Below are positions 31,313-36,388 of a stretch of DNA of 36,388 nucleotides, one piece after another. A model generated the notes under the pieces. The model was not told the origin of the DNA. It searched no databases and worked only from the letters and a program-made list of their open reading frames with translations. Position numbers and translations under genes: made by a program. The stretch lies in contig JAQXZK010000231.1 in NCBI GenBank assembly GCA_029227175.1, forward strand, positions 1-36,388, in the 5' to 3' direction. Position 1 is the first letter of the stretch. Every line of letters starts with the position of its first letter. Source of the stretch: Bacteroidales bacterium. GTDB taxonomy: Bacteria > Bacteroidota > Bacteroidia > Bacteroidales > Bacteroidaceae.

Positions 31313-32326
31313 TTATTGTTTGGCTGCATAAGCCTGATTAGCGGTAATAGCAATCATATAGTAAACATCGTCTACAGAACATCCACGGCTCAGGTCGTTG
31401 ACCGGACGCGCGATACCCTGAAGGATTGGGCCGATTGCGATAGCGTTGCCCAGACGCTGAACGAGCTTGTAAGCAATGTTTCCCACTTCGAGACAGGGAA
31501 CGACAAGCACATTAGCCTTGCCTGCGATGTCGCTTCCCGGAGCTTTCTTGTTGCCAACTGACGGAACGAGAGCTGCATCAGCCTGAAGTTCACCATCAAT
31601 CTTAAGTTCCGGTGCCAACTCTTTGGCCATCCTGGTAGCCTCAACAACCTTGTCCACCACTTCGTGTTTGGCACTTCCCTTCGTTGAAAAACTCAACATT
31701 GCTACGCGCGGGTCTTCAAATCCAGCGACACTCTTGGCTGTCTGAGCGGTGCAGACTGCTATCTGAGCCAACTGGGAAGCATCCGGCATCGGAGTAACGG
31801 CGACATCACCAATCACCAAGACGCCATTCTCGCCGTACTGCGGGGTCTGTGTGACAAGAAGCATGGCACCGCTGACGCAGGTAATGCCCGGAGAACATTT
31901 GATAATCTGCAACGCCGGACGCAAGGTGTCACCGGTCGTACTCAATGCTCCAGAAATCTGACCGTCGGCATCACCGCTCTTGATAATCAAGCAGCCAAGA
32001 TACAGCGGGTTCAAAACCAGTTTCTGTGCCTGTTCGATGGTCATGCCCTTGCTTTTGCGAAGTTCATACAGCAGTTGTGTATACTCTTCTTTCTTGGGAT
32101 GATTCTCCGGGTCAATGATTGTTGCCTCGCCAATGTGCTTCAAGCCGAGTTTCTCTGCCAAGGCGTGAATCTCTGAAGGATTGCCTATCAGGATTATCTC
32201 GGCCAATTTGTCTGCCAAAGCACGATCTGCTGCTGTCAATGTACGTTCCTCGGTAGCCTCCGGAAGTACGATTCGCTGATGTACCGATTTGGCACGTTCA
32301 ACGATTTGTTCAATAAGTGTAGCCAT
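31313..32326 (-). CDS. pta: phosphate acetyltransferase
   Basis: This cytoplasmic enzyme of 337 residues converts acetyl-CoA and phosphate to acetyl phosphate for AckA. It is the short form, without the N-terminal DRTGG and P-loop regulatory domains of long Pta. QRIVLPEATEERTLTAADRAL near the N-terminus, SGDADGQISGALSTTGDTLRPALQIIK in the middle and IAIGPILQGIARPVNDLSRGC near the C-terminus are diagnostic. It lies 27 nt after cdaA and 19 nt before ackA on the same strand. Confidence 0.96.
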   Translation of the reverse strand: MATLIEQIVERAKSVHQRIVLPEATEERTLTAADRALADKLAEIILIGNPSEIHALAEKLGLKHIGEATIIDPENHPKKEEYTQLLYELRKSKGMTIEQAQKLVLNPLYLGCLIIKSGDADGQISGALSTTGDTLRPALQIIKCSPGITCVSGAMLLVTQTPQYGENGVLVIGDVAVTPMPDASQLAQIAVCTAQTAKSVAGFEDPRVAMLSFSTKGSAKHEVVDKVVEATRMAKELAPELKIDGELQADAALVPSVGNKKAPGSDIAGKANVLVVPCLEVGNIAYKLVQRLGNAIAIGPILQGIARPVNDLSRGCSVDDVYYMIAITANQAYAAKQ

Positions 32327-32353
32327 GTTATACGTTTTTATTCGGTTTATAAA

Positions 32354-33145
32354 TTATATTTTTGATTTGTCAGTTATTATCTTTTGGGTAAGGAAGCTCT
32401 CCAGTTCTTCGGCTGTCAACTTCAGATGATATTGTCCCTTATAGGCAATGGAGATGGCTCCCGTCTCTTCCGACACAATGATGGCAATCGCGTCGCTCAC
32501 CTGAGAAATGCCCATCGCTGCGCGATGGCGCAGACCCAGGTCCTTCGGGATGTTCATGTCATGACTCACCGGGAGCACACAACCCGCAGCTTTAATGCGC
32601 TGGTTGGAGATAACCATCGCGCCATCATGCAACGGAGAGTTTTTGAAGAAGATGTTTTCAATCAAACGCTGGTTGATATTCGCATCTATCGTGTCGCCCG
32701 TGCTTACCACATCATTGAGTGGTATTACATTTTCCATGACAATCAGTGCCCCCACCTTCTGTCGGCCCATGTTCATACAAGCCATCACGATAGGCATTAC
32801 CTTTTCGTGTTCCAAGGTCTGCCCCTTGTTGATTCTTCCGAATAGATTATGGAATATCGACGTTGCCTTGCCATACGCACCCAGCGTGAACAGGAAGCGA
32901 CGAATCTCTTCCTGGAATATTATCATCAGTGCCAAGACACCCACACTCACCAGTTTGTCGAAGATGCCACCCAGCAATCTCATTTCGAACACCTGCGACA
33001 CGATGACCCAAAGCAGGATGAAAAGCAGTATACCCACAAAGACATTGATAGAGCCGGAAGCCTTCATGAGCTTGTACAAGTAGTACAACAGGGATGCGAC
33101 GCAGAAGATGTCGATAAAGTCTTTTATGCTAAACTCAAAAAACAT
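32354..33145 (-). CDS. cdaA: diadenylate cyclase, c-di-AMP synthase
   Basis: This membrane enzyme of 263 residues condenses two ATP to cyclic di-AMP, which controls potassium, osmolyte and cell-wall homeostasis in many bacteria. Three N-terminal membrane helices (about 10-27, 33-50, 62-78) precede the DAC domain. The DGA motif (174-176 in NSPLHDGAMVIS) and the RHR motif (206-208 in LGLRHRAAMG) are intact, so it should be active. Its start overlaps the folP stop by 1 nt (TAATG), giving tight coupling. The partners CdaR and GlmM seen in Firmicutes are not nearby. Confidence 0.95.
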   Translation of the reverse strand: MFFEFSIKDFIDIFCVASLLYYLYKLMKASGSINVFVGILLFILLWVIVSQVFEMRLLGGIFDKLVSVGVLALMIIFQEEIRRFLFTLGAYGKATSIFHNLFGRINKGQTLEHEKVMPIVMACMNMGRQKVGALIVMENVIPLNDVVSTGDTIDANINQRLIENIFFKNSPLHDGAMVISNQRIKAAGCVLPVSHDMNIPKDLGLRHRAAMGISQVSDAIAIIVSEETGAISIAYKGQYHLKLTAEELESFLTQKIITDKSKI

Positions 33146-34008
33146 TACCCTCTTTCCGTTTGTTGTTTATACATCATGAACAGGCTGACGACTTCCTTTG
33201 CCTCACGGACGTCGTGCACGCGAAGGATGCCCGCCCCATGCACCAGCGAAAGGGTGTTGAGCACTGTCGTTCCGTTCAACGCCTCTTGCGGGGTGGTGCC
33301 AAGTACTTTGTAAATCATTGACTTTCGGGAGATGCCCACTAAGAGCGGCTTGTCGAAGCGTTTCATCTCGTCCATGACGCCAAGCAGTTCGTAATTCTGC
33401 GCTACGGTTTTCCCGAATCCGAATCCCGGGTCGAGTATCACATCCCTCACGCCTTTCTGCTGCAAGCGATCCACGCGCTGGGCAAAGTAGGCAAGCACCT
33501 CCTCGCGGAAGTTTCCATATTGAGGATTGACCTGCATCGTGCGCGGATTGCCCTGCATGTGCATCATGATATAAGGCACGCCCAGTCGGGCAACCATGTC
33601 AAACATACCGTTGTCCAATTCTCCGGCGGCTATGTCATTCACGATAGACACACCGTATTCCTCGACACACATCCGCGCCACATCAGCACGGAACGTGTCC
33701 ACAGAGACTATCGCGTCAGGGGCTTCCTTGCTGATTACTGCCAGTCCCTTGCGCAAGCGCGCCATTTCCTCCGCAGGAGACACATCGTCGGCACCGGGGC
33801 GCGACGAGTAGGCACCGATATCTATCATGTCAGCACCCTCACCGACCAACTGGGCAACACGCTCCGCGATTTGTCCTTCGCTTTCCTTTCGGCTCTCGGC
33901 ATAAAAGGAATCCGGCGTAACATTCAGGATGCCCATCACGCGAGGTACCCCCAGGTCATACGGCAAACCCTTCAACGTAATTATATTGTTGTCCCTATTT
34001 GACGGCAT
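33145..34008 (-). CDS. folP: dihydropteroate synthase
   Basis: This cytoplasmic folate-pathway enzyme of 287 residues joins p-aminobenzoate to dihydropterin pyrophosphate and is the sulfonamide target. VMGILNVTPDSFYAESR, ADMIDIGAYSSRPGA, SVDTFRADVAR, IVNDIAAG, ILDPGFGFGKT and LVGISRKSMI follow the TIM-barrel loops in order. I chose ATG 34008 rather than the frame's first ATG at 34095: a perfect -7 box lies at 34035-34042, between the two, and the shorter length fits the family. The stop overlaps the cdaA start. Confidence 0.94.
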   Translation of the reverse strand: MPSNRDNNIITLKGLPYDLGVPRVMGILNVTPDSFYAESRKESEGQIAERVAQLVGEGADMIDIGAYSSRPGADDVSPAEEMARLRKGLAVISKEAPDAIVSVDTFRADVARMCVEEYGVSIVNDIAAGELDNGMFDMVARLGVPYIMMHMQGNPRTMQVNPQYGNFREEVLAYFAQRVDRLQQKGVRDVILDPGFGFGKTVAQNYELLGVMDEMKRFDKPLLVGISRKSMIYKVLGTTPQEALNGTTVLNTLSLVHGAGILRVHDVREAKEVVSLFMMYKQQTERG

Positions 34009-34034
34009 GAATAGATTTACAGTGATTGTGTCAG

Positions 34035-34042
34035 CAAATATA
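34035..34042 (-). promoter_or_regulatory. -7 box of the folP-cdaA-pta-ackA run
   Basis: The minus strand reads TATATTTG, a perfect TAnnTTTG. Transcription would start about 20 nt before ATG 34008, which decides the start choice for folP. Confidence 0.6.
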
Positions 34043-34137
34043 CATAAATTTTCATCTGTGAGCCGTAAGACACCGGTTATTTTTCGCGTTTCCATCTAAA
34101 ATAGACAGGCTTTCTCCACGAAAAATAAAATTTAGTT

Positions 34138-34145
34138 TACCTTTG
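34138..34145 (+). promoter_or_regulatory. -7 box of murF
   Basis: TACCTTTG at 34138-34145 is a perfect TAnnTTTG, giving a leader of about 50 nt. A weak Shine-Dalgarno-like AAGGAA lies just before the ATG at 34202. Confidence 0.6.
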
Positions 34146-34201
34146 CTCCGATTTGTAAAAACAAAATACCGACAAGCATTTAATCAGTCAGACAAGGAAT
34201 C

Positions 34202-35500
34202 ATGCAGATAGAGCAGCTCTACCACCTATTCATGCAATGCAACGGCGTCACGACCGACAGCCGTAATTGCCCGAAAGACTCACTCTTCATCGCCCTCAAA
34301 GGTGAGAATTTCAACGGGAACAAGTTTGCAGCCAAAGCACTCGAAGCCGGTTGCAAGTATGCAGTCATCGACGACGCCTCATGCCTCCCATCGGGAGATG
34401 ACGCGCGTTCATACGCATTGGTTGACGACACGTTGACGGCTCTTCAGCAGTTAGCCAACTATCACCGCCGGCAATTGGCAACTCCCATCATCGGAATTAC
34501 CGGCACTAACGGGAAGACAACTACCAAGGAACTGATGGCCGCAGTGCTCAGCACGCATTTCAACATACTCTATACGCAAGGCAACCTTAACAACTCTATT
34601 GGCGTTCCTCTCACCCTGCTGCGTCTGAAGCCCGAGCATCAACTCGGAGTGGTTGAGATGGGAGCCAGTCATCCGGGCGACATCAAGGAACTGGTTGACA
34701 TTGCAGAGCCCGACTTCGGCCTCATCACCAACGTAGGCAAGGCCCACCTGCTCGGCTTCGGGAACCTGGAAGGAGTCATCAAGACGAAGGGAGAGCTCTT
34801 CGACTATCTCCGGGCCAAGAAGAACACAACCATCTTCCTGCACCGGGACAACGACCTGCTGCAAAGAATCGCCGGCGGACTGAACGCTTTCACTTACGGA
34901 CAGGACGAGCAGGCCGACGTACAAGGAGAAGTGACCGGCAACTCGCCATTCCTTTCTTTCAGATGGAAGTATCAGGGTAGCACTCAAGATGTCAGTACCC
35001 AGTTGATTGGGGCTTATAACTTCCCCAACGCCATGGCTGCCGTGGCCGTTGGCCTATACTTCGGTGTTGACAAAGAAGACATCGGTCAGGCACTCCGCGC
35101 ATACGCTCCCCAGAACAACCGCTCGCAGCTCAAGCAGACAGAGTCGAACATGTTGATTATCGATGCCTACAATGCCAATCCGACCAGCATGCGTGCCTCC
35201 GTCAAGAATTTCTACGAGATGCAGGCCGACGACAAGCTGCTTATCTTAGGCGACATGCGCGAACTGGGGACAGACAGTCTGGCCGAACATCAGGACATTG
35301 CCGACTATCTGACAGCCTGCGGATTCACGCAGGTTATCCTTGTGGGCGAGCAATTTGCCCAAGTGAAACATCCTTTCCGTTCGTTCCCCAACGTGGAATC
35401 GCTTATCGTGCGACTTCAAGAAGACCGGCCGCACGGGAAAACCATCCTCATCAAGGGCTCAAACGGCATTCACCTTAACCAGATTATCGAATACCTGTAG
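34202..35500 (+). CDS. murF: UDP-MurNAc-tripeptide--D-Ala-D-Ala ligase
   Basis: This cytoplasmic Mur ligase of 432 residues adds D-Ala-D-Ala to UDP-MurNAc-tripeptide, the last cytosolic peptidoglycan precursor step. VTTDSRNCPKDSLFIALKGENFNGNKF (16-42) is the UDP-binding domain. IIGITGTNGKTTTKEL (96-111) is the ATP P-loop. NLNNSIGVPLTLL, VEMGASHPGDIKEL and TNVGKAHLLGFG are central-domain motifs, and LIIDAYNANPTSMRASVKNF marks MurF specifically. Length is slightly short but normal for Bacteroidetes. It is transcribed alone here, divergent from folP. Confidence 0.96.
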   Translation: MQIEQLYHLFMQCNGVTTDSRNCPKDSLFIALKGENFNGNKFAAKALEAGCKYAVIDDASCLPSGDDARSYALVDDTLTALQQLANYHRRQLATPIIGITGTNGKTTTKELMAAVLSTHFNILYTQGNLNNSIGVPLTLLRLKPEHQLGVVEMGASHPGDIKELVDIAEPDFGLITNVGKAHLLGFGNLEGVIKTKGELFDYLRAKKNTTIFLHRDNDLLQRIAGGLNAFTYGQDEQADVQGEVTGNSPFLSFRWKYQGSTQDVSTQLIGAYNFPNAMAAVAVGLYFGVDKEDIGQALRAYAPQNNRSQLKQTESNMLIIDAYNANPTSMRASVKNFYEMQADDKLLILGDMRELGTDSLAEHQDIADYLTACGFTQVILVGEQFAQVKHPFRSFPNVESLIVRLQEDRPHGKTILIKGSNGIHLNQIIEYL

Positions 35501-35580
35501 TACCTGCCACACGGCGATGGCTGCAGATTCCGAATACAGGACCGCTGTCTTTTGTATCGGCATCCGGTGTCTGCTTCCTC

Positions 35581-35612
35581 AACCCCCAATCGGCCAATGA
35601 ATCCGGGTTCAA
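35581..35612 (+). repeat. possible degenerate copy of the 19-nt repeat
   Basis: AACCCCCAATCGGCCAATGA followed by a GGTTCAA resembles AACCCCAATCGGTCATTTA followed by GGTTGAA at 36130-36156. It differs by an inserted C and several substitutions. It lies between the convergent murF and VanZ genes. Confidence 0.35.
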
Positions 35613-36047
35613 TCAGCTGCCGGAGTTTCGTGCCTTGCGATACAAACCCGTGCATCTGACTACCAACGTGGCAAGCGTTGTTCCCAGAACGTCTGCCAGG
35701 AAGTCTATCCACTCCGCACCGCGATACGTCGTGCACAACCCTTGCAGAATCTCCACGACACCCCCGAAAACGATGGGAAAGACAAAAGCCAGTATCCACA
35801 CCCAAAATATTTTCAGTCCCCTCCGGTGAGCGCGCATATACTCCAACCATAAAGCCAGGCTCAACGCCACGTACATCAAGGCGTGGATCATCTTATCCAC
35901 CCCGGCGATGTGTTCTACCATCTGCACCCGAGGCGGTTTGAAGAATGACAGGAAAATGACCGCCGAAATCAGGAACAGGGAGACCGGATAAGAGGATAAC
36001 AGATGACGGATGGTTTTTATTGGACTCATGGCAGGATGCTTTGACAA
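35613..36047 (-). CDS. VanZ family membrane protein
   Basis: This 144-residue inner-membrane protein has about four hydrophobic helices. VDKMIHALMYVALSLALWLEY and FGGVVEILQGLCTTYRGAEWIDFLADVLGTTLATL, with the acidic FGGxxEIxQ and DxxAD positions, are the VanZ-like signature. VanZ gives low teicoplanin resistance in enterococci; the general family role is not established, though envelope functions are suspected. ATG 36029 (MSPIKTIRHLL) is a second possible start, and a TAATTTG box at 36050-36056 would favour it. It is convergent with murF. Confidence 0.85.
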   Translation of the reverse strand: MSKHPAMSPIKTIRHLLSSYPVSLFLISAVIFLSFFKPPRVQMVEHIAGVDKMIHALMYVALSLALWLEYMRAHRRGLKIFWVWILAFVFPIVFGGVVEILQGLCTTYRGAEWIDFLADVLGTTLATLVVRCTGLYRKARNSGS

Positions 36048-36080
36048 CGCAAATTACAACGTAATTATTCTCAACGAAGA

Positions 36081-36088
36081 CAAAGTTA
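36081..36088 (-). promoter_or_regulatory. -7 box of the VanZ gene
   Basis: The minus strand reads TAACTTTG, a perfect TAnnTTTG, 33 nt before ATG 36047. A second, shorter match (TAATTTG, 36056-36050) lies closer to the gene, so which is used is unclear. Confidence 0.45.
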
Positions 36089-36129
36089 GGGATTTTACTT
36101 CGTTTGACAGGTATTTTCCGCAGGTTTTT

Positions 36130-36148
36130 AACCCCAATCGGTCATTTA
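36130..36148 (-). repeat. 19-nt intergenic repeat, copy B (inverted)
   Basis: AACCCCAATCGGTCATTTA is the exact reverse complement of 24204-24222. It lies upstream of the VanZ gene, about 40 nt beyond the predicted -7 box. Confidence 0.6.
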
Positions 36149-36207
36149 GGTTGAACCCTTCCCTTGCATCCAGGTCTAAGAATCCCGATATGGCAGCAAC
36201 CATAAAA

Positions 36208-36250
36208 ACACAAGGGCAACCCACGTGCTATGTGCGGGTTGCCCTTGTGT
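36208..36250 (-). terminator. 15-bp perfect hairpin terminator
   Basis: ACACAAGGGCAACCC (36208-36222) pairs perfectly with GGGTTGCCCTTGTGT (36236-36250) around a 13-nt loop. On the minus strand it is followed by TTTTTATGG. It lies 23 nt after the stop of the minus-strand gene at the right edge. Confidence 0.85.
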
Positions 36251-36273
36251 ATGAACCGAGAAATGGTTTCCTG

Positions 36274-36388
36274 CTACTCTGCGTACTTCTCGGTAATCTG
36301 TTGGATGGAGCATTTGTGGTATACCAAGACATGTCCATGCCAAAGCATCCACAGATTGGTCGAATTGTTCTCGTCGAATCCGAGGATA
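36274..36388 (-). CDS. C-terminal 37 residues of a protein, cut by window edge
   Basis: On the minus strand a frame enters from the right edge and ends with TAG at 36274-36276. The visible end reads ...GFDENNSTNLWMLWHG then HVLVYHKCSIQQITEKYAE. A strong terminator follows 23 nt later, which supports a real gene end. The fragment is too short to assign a family. Confidence 0.6.
   Translation of the reverse strand, partial: ILGFDENNSTNLWMLWHGHVLVYHKCSIQQITEKYAE

Noticed and set aside
35470..35850. 126-codon minus-strand frame between murF and VanZ
   Set aside because: It overlaps VanZ in another frame, has no domain and covers the decayed repeat.
1..36388. CRISPR arrays, tRNA/rRNA genes, insertion sequences, phage genes
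   Set aside because: No regularly spaced repeats, no cloverleaf or rRNA-like segment, and no transposase, integrase or phage structural protein were recognised while reading both strands.

Overview
The window looks like a chromosomal segment of a gut-type Bacteroidales bacterium, most likely Bacteroides/Prevotella-like (Prevotellaceae or a close relative). This rests on three things. There are repeated matches to the Bacteroidetes promoter (-7 TAnnTTTG, in places with a -33 TTTG about 20 nt upstream). There is an argF'-type succinyl/acetylornithine carbamoyltransferase, which replaces ordinary OTCase in this phylum. There are many signal-peptide or lipoprotein glycosidases. Base composition is near 50% GC by eye, apart from a clearly AT-rich gene at 15294-16751. 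The genus is inferred, not proven.

Layout. 1-640: 3' part of an unrecognised gene. 936-6185: envelope genes, namely a GT51 transglycosylase with a large N-terminal domain (minus), a FemX-like GNAT acyltransferase plus a DegT/DnrJ-type aminotransferase (plus, one operon), and a secreted His-rich, Ser/Arg/Thr-tailed protein (minus). 6392-11116: a lipoprotein TIM-barrel sugar isomerase-like protein, a MATE transporter, a GH28 enzyme and an extended SDR. 11221-16751: a small surface-glycan cluster with a methyltransferase, a hexapeptide acetyltransferase, a GT2 glycosyltransferase (minus), a Wzx-type flippase and an asparagine-synthetase-like ATP-PPase without the glutaminase cysteine.

17056-25912: a glycan-foraging block with a GH20 hexosaminidase and a mutarotase lipoprotein (operon, minus), a SASA-type O-acetylesterase, argF', a HAD phosphatase whose stop overlaps the start of a GH29 fucosidase, and a convergent GH31 enzyme. 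GH20, GH29, the esterase and galM suit host-type or other complex glycans, but no SusC/SusD pair or regulator is visible, so this is not a classical PUL. 25959-29975 (minus): NSS transporter, helix-hairpin-helix protein, ridA and ilvA; RidA removes the reactive enamine made by IlvA. 30094-34008 (minus): folP, the c-di-AMP synthase gene cdaA, pta and ackA, closed by a strong terminator. 34202-35500: murF. 35613-36047: a VanZ-family protein. 36274-36388: 3' end of another minus-strand gene behind a strong hairpin.

The most unusual points are: (i) two divergent promoter pairs that share one near-palindromic -33 box (3001-3012 and 13608-13618); (ii) the AT-rich ATP-PPase gene of the glycan cluster, which lacks the N-terminal Cys and carries a T9 tract in codons 3-6 where a one-base slip truncates the protein; (iii) a serine at the substrate-specificity position of ArgF'; (iv) a 19-nt intergenic repeat with inverted perfect copies 12 kb apart and a decayed third copy. 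No tRNA, rRNA, CRISPR, insertion sequence or prophage gene was seen.
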